NCBI GenBank assembly: GCA_037178625.1
Contig: CM074148.1
Location: 1,054,001 to 1,118,000 of the forward strand
Origin: Skeletonema tropicum
Taxonomy: Eukaryota; Bacillariophyta; Thalassiosirophyceae; Thalassiosirales; Thalassiosiraceae
Length of the DNA: 64,000 nt
Direction of reading: 5' to 3'
Shown here: positions 1 through 8,915 of the stretch, piece after piece
Numbering within the stretch: position 1 is the stretch's first letter
Layout: each line of letters starts with the position of its first letter
Notes under the pieces: generated by a model
What the model saw: only the letters and a program-made list of their open reading frames with translations
Told to the model about the DNA's origin: nothing
Databases searched by the model: none
Position numbers and translations under genes: made by a program

Positions 1-213
1 AATTATACCCTCGTCCACTCTTTTATTATAGCATGCGCCAAAGAAGAATTCATAATAATTGAAATTGCCGATATTATTGATGGGCGTCAACCCATGTCGC
101 TCAAATAATTCGCGAAGGCCTTCTTCTGAAAGCGAGTCCGATGAACAATAACTATCCAATTCTCTCAACAGCGATTGCGATGATAGCCTGTCATTATTGC
201 CGTTCTCGCTCAT
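1..213 (-). CDS. N-terminal part of a diatom ankyrin-like repeat protein (partial, runs off window)
   Basis: The frame starts with ATG at 213 and stays open to base 1 (71 codons), so the gene continues beyond the left edge. The product begins MSENGNND and has a Ser/Leu-rich stretch, then SEEGLRELFERHG and later YYEFFFGACYNKRVDEGII. As I recall, the pattern EGLRE(I/L)xERHG followed by xYxFFxxAC...RVxEGI opens a large family of diatom proteins that continue into ankyrin-like repeats. The repeats themselves lie outside the window, so the family call rests on this N-terminal match only. There is no signal peptide. Function is unknown; a protein-protein interaction role would be inference from ankyrin-type repeats. 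Confidence 0.55.
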   Translation of the reverse strand, partial: MSENGNNDRLSSQSLLRELDSYCSSDSLSEEGLRELFERHGLTPINNIGNFNYYEFFFGACYNKRVDEGII

Positions 214-510
214 CGTTGAAATTGTCTTTTGTCTTTCTATCAAATATGATGTATCAAGAGCAGTGGCAAGTAAGTAGCACAAGAAGTAGTAAGTTCAAGT
301 AGGAGTAGTAGTGTAGGAGAGATACTTGTGCAGTGAAAATGGAATCGACCACCGAACGTATGCAGAAGTGCAGCATAGTACTGAATGAGTAGCCCGGAGA
401 AGCTCCGGAGAAGTTATCCATCACATCACAGGCCATTCCCCTCAAGCCCCAACGAAGCACGAAGCCCGCCCCAAGCCAACGAATGGATGCCTCACAGGCC
501 ATTCTCTAAT
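214..510. other. Intergenic region; right part belongs to a dispersed repeat
   Basis: No convincing gene is seen. From about 371 to 515 the sequence is closely similar to 8190-8296 (shared stretches such as gcatagtactgaatgagta and ggatgcctcacaggccattc). It is the left half of a repeat that was split by the copia insertion at 516. Confidence 0.6.
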
Positions 511-515
511 AGTTG

Positions 516-773
516 TGATGAAGACAGCACAAGAGAGGCAGTGAACTAACAGGTGAGCTACGATTTAATGGCTACATTACTAGGGTGGCGAACCGTAGCA
601 GGAACTTGCCAGGTGGTGGTGAAAGATCTCCAAGATCTCCACTTCAACCACCACCTCGATCTCGGTGCTGTCAAGGGCTGGTGCGACTGTCGTTGCGACA
701 GCCAGCGCGCTTTCTCCTAGGAATCCTCGGAAGAGGAGCGTGTCGGAGATAGCCATCTTCCAGGGTTCCAACA
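516..773 (-). repeat. 3' LTR of the copia element (258 bp)
   Basis: Direct repeat of 5544-5801, with no difference seen by eye. In element orientation it starts TGTTGGAACC and ends CTTCATCA. The gag-pol stop codon lies inside this LTR (at 671), so the end of the polyprotein is encoded by LTR sequence. Confidence 0.95.
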
Positions 774-3700
774 CACCCTCTAAGCGTGCTGGGCTTCTGT
801 GCTCGTGGCAGCGTTATTGGTGAGATAGATTCTATGTGGAGCATCCACGGTCTGACTTCTCTGTGGTGGGATGCATCGTGGTCGTGGTTCTTGGATGGAT
901 AGTCGGCGAGGTTCTCCTTGCCAGGTTGCCATCGAACATCAAATTGTTTTCGCGTGACTTGATCTGTGACCCAGAAGTAGTTCTTTTCCATGGAGCGGGA
1001 GCGGTGCTTTTTGACTGTGTCATTCGCGATGCCCGTTGCTGTGGCATTGTCGCAATGGACCGGGGTTGGCGGTTGGGGATGCCCCAATTCTTCTAGGGTG
1101 AGACGTAGGACCTTGGCTTCTTTGCAATTGTGGAAGAGTCCCCCAAGTTCAGCTTCTGCCGCTGAGGCTACGACATACTTCAGAATGTTACTTACGACAT
1201 GGATGAAACCATTGATGATGATAGGTTTGTGATCCTCCGGGATGGATCCTAGGAAATGGACGCCTGCAATGCGGCTGCGTGCCCTTGGTTCGGAGAGGTA
1301 GGATGCGTCACTGTGGATGTTAAGAATCATGTCGGAAGCTCTGAATTGGATTTTGGCGTCTGGGTGGGTAGCTAGATAATCAAGCAGTTGGTTGGCACGT
1401 TGTTCAGTATTTTCTGTTGGGTTGGCTTGTTCAGAAGCGAGGGATCCCAGTGCGACAAGGATGGTGTTGTCAACAGCTCGGCCGTAGTATAGACCGGCCC
1501 CTACGATTTGTTGGATGCGGCGTTTTTGGGCAGGGTTGAGTGGAGTGGAGGTGTCCTCGTCGATGGGATCCTGGGAGGCAGTTCCGAATTTTCGCGGCGG
1601 TGCTGGATGAGGGCTGTCTTGTGGCTTCTTGGGTTCCGGATGATTGAAGTTAATTAGCATTTTCTTCACGTATCCCGGCATTGACAGTGTCACAGTGCGT
1701 TTATCATAGTCCCAATCAAGGGTTATCCCGCAGTACATTTTCCCTTCCCAGTCGGCTTTCACCTTGTAGTGCTCAGCAATGCAGTTGTACAGATGCTCGG
1801 CGTCGGCTTTGTTGGTATATTTGATTCCGAAATCATCCACTACAAGTGTGAACGCAATAGGACGCGTTTCATGCCTCCATAGGCCCGGTGTGTGTTCGCA
1901 TTCATAGTAGCCATGCGGGGCAAGACGTTCCTTCAACAATTTATTCGACAAGATGCCTGCTTGGGGCAAGCCCCAGATGCTGCGTCTGATTTCCAAGTAT
2001 ACTTGGCCTTTATAGGCTCTGGCGTCCAAGTTGTACTGTTGTTTTACATGTTCAGGGAAGATGCGGAGAGGTATTTTCATGTATTCATACCGGTCCAGCG
2101 GGGTACCAAGGTAAAAACTGCTGATGTCGAAACAACAATATCTTGCTCCGGGCGTACTCACAACACTATTCCACATAATCTTTGTTGTCTGCAGATCGGC
2201 TGTGCGAGTTGTGAGCTCTCCGGGGTAGTTGATGAGGTTCCCACCTGCTGTGATGCGGACACGGTTCGGGTCATCCTTCTGTTCACGGTAGTCCGTCGCT
2301 ATACTGGCATATGTCACTACTCTGTCCGCCGGTATGTTCTTGATTTGGTCGTGGTCAAGGATGATGACTGTGTCTGTCCCTTTCTGGCCTGTTCTATCGT
2401 CTCCCTGCGCTAATCCTCCAAACTCTTTTCCAAAGGCTGTTTCCCACGTTTCACGGAGTTCTTCACATTTGATGACTTCTGCATACTTCCTCATTGCCTT
2501 TCCAGTGATGGGGTGAGTGACTGGGGCGCAATAGTACGTAATATCTTCGGTTGGAGCGTGTTCTAACTGGGTTGGTCGCCACAGGTTCTTCGTATGGGTG
2601 TCCATCATGGTGGCGCCAAAATATGCCAAGAAGGCATCTTGGGAGATGATGCGATGTTGCTGGACCCTCGTGTTAGGAGGGTTGGATGAAATGGGTTGGA
2701 TTTCTTCAAATGCTATTCGAGTGGGTTGTCGATTACGTTTTGAACGCCGGGGTTGTTGTTTTGGTAGTTGTGTTATAGGCTTTGGAAGGGTGCCCGGGGT
2801 GTTATTGCGGGTGTGGCGTTGGTGGGTGCGTTGCTTGGTGCGGTGTACTCGTGGTGCTGTAGGATTGGTTGACGTTGTTATGGCTGGATTGTTGGGGCGG
2901 ATGACTTTATTGCCACCCTCTGTTTCGGCGAACTCTGGCGTGGCTGGGCCACCCTCTGAAATGGACTTCACACCCTCTGTGGTTGGCTGGCGGATGCTGA
3001 TGATCTTTTGCAAGGCTCTGGCTATTGTGGAAAGGATGGCAAAACGTTGACGTTTCGGTAAGGCTTCGGTGGTGGTAACTAACTCATCTGCGACTGCTGT
3101 GGCATGCTCGATGGGTGTGGGTGTGTAATACTGGCAATGTTGCGGGAAGAACTTGCAGGAGGCTGAAGTGCGGTATGCATTCGTATCAACAATGAAGAAA
3201 CGGTAGTTGCGGTAGTGGTCCTTCGCAGGGCCCACGTACCATGCATCGGATCCTCTTGGGGCCCATGATGCTCTTGATGTTGGATGATCGTACACGACAG
3301 CTCTCGTGCCTGGTGGGGCAAGGGGGGTGCGGTTGAAATCGAAGGGCTCACCATGAAGATCTTCATATGCTGACTTGGATGGGTCTCGGCGCGACGTTCG
3401 GAGGAGATTGAGGGTGATTTCAGCTTGCTCAGTGAGTTGATCCCACAGTTGGAGGGGGAATTCACTGTCGGTACAACACAAACCACTGATGAAGTGATTC
3501 TTAAAGGTTTGGATGGCTCTTTCAGCTGCATTGACACGATGGTTGTGAGGCTCGACGAACTGCCACTGGCAGTCATTTGTTGACAGGAATTGTTTGATTT
3601 GGGATGCTGCTTGGTTGTCGGTAACATTGAGTTTTGGTGAATATCCTCGATCTTTCAAGAATTGGAAAATTTCCTCAAATGCGCCTACTATATCCTCACT

Positions 3701-5479
3701 CTTGGTACTCTTGATCGGCCGGGCTAAAATGGCATTCATGTCATGGATGTAAGCGATAAGGTAGTATAAGTTGCCTTCTAAAGACCGGTGTGGAAGGGCT
3801 CCTGTTACATCGGTGTACATAGTTCCCTCAATTTTATCCGCTAAAGCTGCATAGCAAAATACATTCAGGCTCTTCTCATCTTGGTCGCTCTGCTCCGTCT
3901 CCTCTTGTTCTTGCTGCTCCGTTGTCTCTTGATCACTCTGCTCCGTTTCCTCTTCGTCAGGTGGGATGATGGTAGGGGATGTAGTTGGTTGTTGCGGTTC
4001 ATGTTGGTTGTTATTGTGGTCCTGTTCTAACTGGTGTGCGACGAGGCCTTGTAGGCGACGACGGGACATGCCCGTTGTAGTATACCTCCGCGGAGCTTTG
4101 CCTATCCCTATTGAAGGCGAGGAGAGGTTGTACTTGCTTGGTTGGGGTGGCTTTTTACGGGTGCTGCGGAGGCCTGCGCGTGGCTTCTTCATATGGCCCT
4201 TTGCTGTTGCTGGGGAGGAGGCTAGATGTCGACGCACGTCTTTGGTACGTTGAATATGTGGGAAGCTTTTTAGTTGATTGTTTTCAATTGCACGGAGAAG
4301 GGTGGGGATTGGTGGGCTAAATAGGCACTGATGGATGTATTTCAGGGCTTGCTGTTTCGTTGGCATGGTGTATGCATTATGTGCGGCTGCAGTTGCAGTA
4401 ATTGGCTGGGTGGTAGGTGTTATGATATCAAATGCTGGTTGCATTGGCTTCTTTGACAGGGGAAGAAGCCATAGCCCCGTTGCTGGGTGTCGCTTTCCAG
4501 TCAAAACACACCGTCCGTGGTGCAAGACACGGACTTCGTGCATGGTGAATAAGACTTGGCACCCTGCATCAACTAGTCGCCTGATGGAGATGAGCGATGC
4601 ATTCGAGAATTCTGGAACGATGTGCCCGTTCTTGCAGGCTGCTGGTGGAAGGGAGGGCAAGTCAATGTCACACATGTGCGTTGATTTGCTGACTGTACCA
4701 TCGGGTTGGGTAATTGCAATGGGGCTGGTTGTAGGCCGAATATTGTTGACCTCGGCCTCGACGATGAAGAAATGGTCCGAGGCACCTGAGTCTGCAACTG
4801 CATGGTCGGGTGGGACAAGTTTTCCTTTGCCTTGGAGACTGTTCGCTTGATGGATGGTCGATTGTCTTGATGCGGTGCGGTTGTCAGTTACGACGGTAAT
4901 GTCATCGTCGTCTTCTGGTGGGGGCTGCACAGTAGCATGGAGACATTGCTGGATATTGGAGAAAGGTTGGACTATTTTTTGGGTGGCGTACAATGAGAGA
5001 GGCTTGATGGCAAGTTTAGTTTTAACCAAGTTACATCTATTCACTGCGCTCATCCATGTACTGGGAGCTGGAGGGGGGGCATACCGTTGTTGCCCTTGAG
5101 CCACTTGCGCACTTAGCATGGCTAGTTGCTGGGTGATTTGCTGGATGCTGTTGGCATGCGACTGAGTGACATCGGAGATGGTGGACAGATTATTGTTGAG
5201 ACCACTGATGGTGGAGTTGCAGGTTTGACCAAATGAATGGAAGGCAGTTCCCAACTCTTCTACTGTATCTACGAGGCTAACATCGTCCTCGGCCTCCGAT
5301 CCTCTTCCTAATCCTACCGCTGCAGGGCCATAGTTACCTGATGTCAAAGAGGCATTGGCATTCTCCAAAAATTGTTCGTATTCAATTGTGTCAGTGATCT
5401 GGATGTCACTAAAATGACTTGTGGCCTCCTCGAGGCTGAGTTTTCTTTCGGTCATTTTGCCGGTGGGGGAGCAGCTCAC
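671..5479 (-). CDS. Ty1/copia Gag-Pol polyprotein (1602 aa)
   Basis: A single open frame encodes the whole polyprotein. A short Gag region (about residues 1-200, with a helical Q-rich stretch near 100-130) is followed by an aspartic protease with DSGASDHF at D230. A degenerate integrase zinc-binding region lies around 365-410. The integrase core has D558, D621 and E655, giving a D-D-34-E pattern. After a basic and acidic linker comes the reverse transcriptase with FDISSFYLG and the catalytic VVDD box, then RNase H with HSDASYL and ASAAEAELGGL. The order PR-IN-RT-RH is diagnostic of copia rather than gypsy. I see no CCHC zinc knuckle in Gag. Translation may start at M1 or M9. The open frame suggests that the copy could be functional. 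Confidence 0.95.
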   Translation of the reverse strand: MSCSPTGKMTERKLSLEEATSHFSDIQITDTIEYEQFLENANASLTSGNYGPAAVGLGRGSEAEDDVSLVDTVEELGTAFHSFGQTCNSTISGLNNNLSTISDVTQSHANSIQQITQQLAMLSAQVAQGQQRYAPPPAPSTWMSAVNRCNLVKTKLAIKPLSLYATQKIVQPFSNIQQCLHATVQPPPEDDDDITVVTDNRTASRQSTIHQANSLQGKGKLVPPDHAVADSGASDHFFIVEAEVNNIRPTTSPIAITQPDGTVSKSTHMCDIDLPSLPPAACKNGHIVPEFSNASLISIRRLVDAGCQVLFTMHEVRVLHHGRCVLTGKRHPATGLWLLPLSKKPMQPAFDIITPTTQPITATAAAHNAYTMPTKQQALKYIHQCLFSPPIPTLLRAIENNQLKSFPHIQRTKDVRRHLASSPATAKGHMKKPRAGLRSTRKKPPQPSKYNLSSPSIGIGKAPRRYTTTGMSRRRLQGLVAHQLEQDHNNNQHEPQQPTTSPTIIPPDEEETEQSDQETTEQQEQEETEQSDQDEKSLNVFCYAALADKIEGTMYTDVTGALPHRSLEGNLYYLIAYIHDMNAILARPIKSTKSEDIVGAFEEIFQFLKDRGYSPKLNVTDNQAASQIKQFLSTNDCQWQFVEPHNHRVNAAERAIQTFKNHFISGLCCTDSEFPLQLWDQLTEQAEITLNLLRTSRRDPSKSAYEDLHGEPFDFNRTPLAPPGTRAVVYDHPTSRASWAPRGSDAWYVGPAKDHYRNYRFFIVDTNAYRTSASCKFFPQHCQYYTPTPIEHATAVADELVTTTEALPKRQRFAILSTIARALQKIISIRQPTTEGVKSISEGGPATPEFAETEGGNKVIRPNNPAITTSTNPTAPRVHRTKQRTHQRHTRNNTPGTLPKPITQLPKQQPRRSKRNRQPTRIAFEEIQPISSNPPNTRVQQHRIISQDAFLAYFGATMMDTHTKNLWRPTQLEHAPTEDITYYCAPVTHPITGKAMRKYAEVIKCEELRETWETAFGKEFGGLAQGDDRTGQKGTDTVIILDHDQIKNIPADRVVTYASIATDYREQKDDPNRVRITAGGNLINYPGELTTRTADLQTTKIMWNSVVSTPGARYCCFDISSFYLGTPLDRYEYMKIPLRIFPEHVKQQYNLDARAYKGQVYLEIRRSIWGLPQAGILSNKLLKERLAPHGYYECEHTPGLWRHETRPIAFTLVVDDFGIKYTNKADAEHLYNCIAEHYKVKADWEGKMYCGITLDWDYDKRTVTLSMPGYVKKMLINFNHPEPKKPQDSPHPAPPRKFGTASQDPIDEDTSTPLNPAQKRRIQQIVGAGLYYGRAVDNTILVALGSLASEQANPTENTEQRANQLLDYLATHPDAKIQFRASDMILNIHSDASYLSEPRARSRIAGVHFLGSIPEDHKPIIINGFIHVVSNILKYVVASAAEAELGGLFHNCKEAKVLRLTLEELGHPQPPTPVHCDNATATGIANDTVKKHRSRSMEKNYFWVTDQVTRKQFDVRWQPGKENLADYPSKNHDHDASHHREVRPWMLHIESISPITLPRAQKPSTLRGCVGTLEDGYLRHAPLPRIPRRKRAGCRNDSRTSP

Positions 5480-5543
5480 GTGGGTGCTAGTCGCTGCGTG
5501 TTGCTGCGAGTGTGGGGTCTGTTAGAGAATAAATGCGTAGCTC

Positions 5544-5801
5544 TGATGAAGACAGCACAAGAGAGGCAGTGAACTAACAGGTGAGCTACGATTTAATGGC
5601 TACATTACTAGGGTGGCGAACCGTAGCAGGAACTTGCCAGGTGGTGGTGAAAGATCTCCAAGATCTCCACTTCAACCACCACCTCGATCTCGGTGCTGTC
5701 AAGGGCTGGTGCGACTGTCGTTGCGACAGCCAGCGCGCTTTCTCCTAGGAATCCTCGGAAGAGGAGCGTGTCGGAGATAGCCATCTTCCAGGGTTCCAAC
5801 A
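5544..5801 (-). repeat. 5' LTR of the copia element (258 bp)
   Basis: Identical by eye to 516-773. Being the upstream LTR for the minus-strand gag-pol frame, it should carry the promoter. The gag-pol start (5479) lies 64 bp inside the LTR boundary. Confidence 0.95.
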
Positions 5802-5806
5802 AGTTG

Positions 5807-6765
5807 CTTTCCCTATGCATTATTTAAACTATGTACTCCTACTTCGCTAGAGTACGTCTTCTTGCAAGCGCCAACAAGTAGCCCGCCCGGGCATGGCTTG
5901 AAAGTGAAGTCATCCTACGGTACTAAAATCCCTGATTTCGATCTATATCCATCAATTTCGACAAAGAAAAGAATCAAAGAACATAAAAGAAATGTCAAAC
6001 TGTACATATTCACCCCTCTAGCCGAATCTACGATACGACTAAACACCTCCAAATTTTACGATTAGCTTTGTGCCTCTGGCTGACAAAGAATTAAGTCAAT
6101 AATTTTACATTTTTTTCGGGCTTGACGGGCTTGGCGTTCGTTTCTCAGCGGAGCAGTGGAATTATCGGCCAGTCAACACATGTATAGAACCCCCATAATG
6201 GTCGACAAAAGGAAGTTGTTGATACTGGAAAAGCATATTGGGCAACTCTCGGAAAAAATTGAAAAAAGGCTCCGTCCGGGTGCAAAAAGTGAAGATTTTG
6301 GCGGGATGCACGGCCTTTGCATCATAATATGTTTTATCATATCACTTTTGAAATTTTAGGTAAATGTTGCATTATCGCTACCTCTCTAGACATCATTGAA
6401 CCAACAATTGGAGTCTTCATACACCGAGGTCAGAACCAAACAGCGTCGCAGTCGGAACCACGGGAGAGGGTTGTCTCTCCTACCACAGCTCGTCATAGAG
6501 CCCGGGATATATTGATGTGAATGTCAATAAGCCTGAATACAGGCGAGATATACAAATAACAGTATTTGCACGAGAGTATAAGCATATGCCCATCTCTATC
6601 CGTGGTTGTTTTGACCGCGTCGAAGTGCTGCCTGAGCCCGCTGGCGACGTATCAAGAAGGCTTCACGTCCCGCTTTTACTGAAAGCAGCCAATAAGCTTG
6701 ATGTTCACCAGAAGTTGTTTCGAGATCATCGATATTGATTTCCATCAAATATTTATCCTCCTCAC
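5807..6765. repeat. Repeat-derived intergenic DNA paralogous to 8296-8640
   Basis: From about 5807 to 6100 this aligns by eye with 8297-8620, with shared blocks such as ccctatgcattatt, ccctgatttcgatct and ttttacgattagctt. Both copies are AT-rich with no long frame. Between 6100 and 6765 I see no supported gene. Confidence 0.6.
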
Positions 6766-7869
6766 CTAGCCCAGGAATGACCATACCACAGTGACAGCAC
6801 CGCTTCCCGTCCGCGCCCGATACTGCACCAGCAACTCATTGTCACCATCTTCTGACTCCTCCCCTGCTGAATACTCGTCCTCGAGCTCATCTTCGTCTTC
6901 ACTAACTTCTGACTCCGCTCCTTCTGAATACTCTTCCTCTGGCTCGTCTTCCTCTTCATCGTCTTCTTCAAAAGTGTTTTTTGGCAGTGCAAGAAAAGAG
7001 ATGACATTATTCATAACAATTTCGCGAGGTAAAAAAAGCTGGAGTGTAGTTGAAGCCTCGTTCAACACTCGTTGATGTTCTTCTTGGTAGTCTTCAATTT
7101 TGCCAAACACTGATCTAATCCACCCTCGTATCGCCGCAGTCTTCTCCCCAAAAGGAAGGCCGTATGCATGCCAGCCAGCATCTGTATCGGGAAGAATCTC
7201 ATTGATTGAATCAATTTCTTCATACATATCATTTCTCCACTCCTCCATGTGTAAAGCTGCAACAGTTTCGTGGATTTCCCCCTCGACTAGATCAACGTGA
7301 TTCAAATTTTCACACCCCTGGAATACATCATCATCAGTAATCAAGCCATCTTTCAATGGGATGGTAATTCGTTCGAGAGATTTGCAACCAATAAATGCTC
7401 TCATTTTAATTCTCCCTAGCTTTTTACCAAATTTCACGTCCGTCAGAGCTTCACACCATTCGAATGCAGCCTCCTCAACAACTTCGGCAGATGGCAGGTG
7501 GATCATCCTCAAAGCTTTGCAGTTTTGGAATGCCCCTCCGAATGTCCCGTCTTCAATTATTTCCAACTTGCCACATTCAACATCCGTCAGGGCAGTACAA
7601 TTATGGAATGCAGCCCCCGCAGCAATTTTGACGCCCGGCATGACGACTCGTCTCAAGGAACGGCAGCACCAGAATGCCATTTCTTCAATTCTTTCGACTT
7701 TTTCATGGCAGATTACTTCAATGATGTTAGGATGGTGAAAGAATGCCCTGCGCAGAACGACTGTGGTGAATTCACGCACAGTGACGTGAGTTACATCCTC
7801 CGGAATATGTTCGTCTTCCTCACCCCTGTAGATGTATCTAACGAAATTATTATCGCCCACGTCCGACAT
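6766..7869 (-). CDS. BspA/TpLRR-type leucine-rich-repeat protein, acidic C-terminus
   Basis: The start is placed at the Met beginning MSDVGDNNFVRYIYRG, because paralogues at 14019 and 21810 start at the same residue; an upstream in-frame Met at 7917 would add 16 residues. The protein (about 367 aa) has repeats of about 23 residues with the pattern I..AF..C.SL..(I/V).(M/L)P, typical of the LRR_5 family, over residues 40-200. A conserved helical segment follows (HETVAALHMEEWRNDM, then IRGWIRSVF and AEHQR-type helices), and then a Glu/Asp/Ser-rich tail. There is no signal peptide, so it is probably intracellular. The biological role of these diatom LRR proteins is unknown. Unlike several relatives in this window, its frame is intact. 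Confidence 0.85.
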   Translation of the reverse strand: MSDVGDNNFVRYIYRGEEDEHIPEDVTHVTVREFTTVVLRRAFFHHPNIIEVICHEKVERIEEMAFWCCRSLRRVVMPGVKIAAGAAFHNCTALTDVECGKLEIIEDGTFGGAFQNCKALRMIHLPSAEVVEEAAFEWCEALTDVKFGKKLGRIKMRAFIGCKSLERITIPLKDGLITDDDVFQGCENLNHVDLVEGEIHETVAALHMEEWRNDMYEEIDSINEILPDTDAGWHAYGLPFGEKTAAIRGWIRSVFGKIEDYQEEHQRVLNEASTTLQLFLPREIVMNNVISFLALPKNTFEEDDEEEDEPEEEYSEGAESEVSEDEDELEDEYSAGEESEDGDNELLVQYRARTGSGAVTVVWSFLG

Positions 7870-8180
7870 GATTTGATTCACGAAGTATGAATGACTGAAT
7901 ACTAACGACGGCAGCAACTCAAATTATTATATATATAGTTCCACATACACACACACTATAATACCTCTCCAGAGAATAGCACCAAGATCTTATAATATGT
8001 TGTATTCTTCACCCCACGGCACGCAGCTCTCAAATGTATTCAATAATTAATCTTTTAGGCACTATAATCAACCAACAATGAGCATTATTTAGCAAGGCAG
8101 GAAATCAACCAACTCTTTTCAGCACGGTAACTCTTCTTCGTGAAGGCACACCCACATCTATCAAGATACTTTCGAATCGC
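7870..8180. other. Intergenic, 5' flank of the LRR gene
   Basis: AT-rich DNA with short tata/acac runs near 7930-7960. No coding feature is recognised. Confidence 0.5.
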
Positions 8181-8640
8181 CATGCGCTGCATGCAGCATA
8201 GTACTGAATGAGTAGGCCGGAGAAGTCATCCACGCACAGGCCATTCCCCTCAAGCCCCAATGAATGGATGCCTCACAGGCCATTCTCTAACAGTCGTTTT
8301 CCCTATGCATTATTATCAAGACAGGTCACTAGTATATATATACTTCCGCTTGCAGCCATAAGCCAATTGCATGCCAGCAATAGAAGTTATGGTAGCAGCG
8401 GCCCGGCCGGGCGCATGCGCCGGAGAAGTGAGTGAAGTCATCCTACCCAGAGGCCATTCTCAAACGGTACTAAACATCCCTGATTTCGATCTAGATCCAT
8501 CGATTTCGACAAAGAAAAGTATCAAAGAATATAAAAGAAATGTCAAACGGTATTCACCCCTAGCCGAATCTACGACTACCTCTAAATTTTACGATTAGCT
8601 TCGTGCCTCTGAAAAAGAAGTCAATTTTACATTTTCGGGC
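8181..8640. repeat. Uninterrupted paralogue of the copia target region
   Basis: This segment matches 371-515 and then 5802-6100 in order, without the 5.3-kb copia element between them. Around 8281-8310 it reads cattctctaacagtcg and then ttttccctatgc, while the occupied copy reads cattctctaatagttg, the element, and agttgctttccctatgc. It is therefore a natural empty site. Confidence 0.85.
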
Positions 8641-8915
8641 TTGATGGGCTTGCGTTCGTTTCTGCAGTTTCATCTCACGTATTGAAGTCGTAGAATCAAC
8701 ATGAGTTAGAGGGCAGACCCCATTTTTCAATCCTACCTCAGCCCCCATTTCTTTTCAACCCTGTTCGTCCTCGCAACAAACACCCTAACCATTGCCATCG
8801 TAGAACACACCCTACTACGATTAACGAATTCATCGATTACACTGGACCAAATCGACCGACCAGCATCTCCAACGCTAGCTCAAGTATATAATTAAATAAT
8901 AGTTACAGGAAAAAA
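8641..8915. other. 5' flank of the SdrD-domain gene
   Basis: No in-frame upstream Met or signal peptide was found. A short hydrophobic frame (about 8749-8830) has no ATG and is cut from the gene by a stop. TTACAG just before the ATG looks like a splice acceptor, so an unseen upstream exon is possible. Confidence 0.4.

Larger units (their letters stand above)
511..5806 (-). mobile_element. Intact Ty1/copia LTR retrotransposon with target-site duplication
   Basis: The element proper is 516-5801 (5,286 bp), read on the minus strand. It is flanked by AGTTG on both sides (511-515 and 5802-5806), a 5-bp target duplication, and each LTR begins TG and ends CA. The two LTRs look identical over 258 bp and one long gag-pol frame is open, so insertion was recent. 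A paralogous unoccupied site is present at about 8281-8310, where the same flanks are continuous. The primer-binding site would lie just below 5544 on the minus strand; I could not match it to a specific tRNA. A short purine-rich AGAGGGTG precedes the 3' LTR. Confidence 0.95.

Noticed and set aside
580..774. 64-codon minus frame inside the copia LTR, repeated at 5608-5820
   Set aside because: It is LTR sequence present in both LTRs; no sign of an independent gene.
1892..2413. 173-codon plus-strand frame opposite gag-pol
   Set aside because: Shadow of the gag-pol gene on the opposite strand; no motif.
8749..8830. Hydrophobic stretch upstream of the SdrD-domain gene as a signal peptide exon
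   Set aside because: No ATG in frame, and the only intron that would join it would be about 25 bp.
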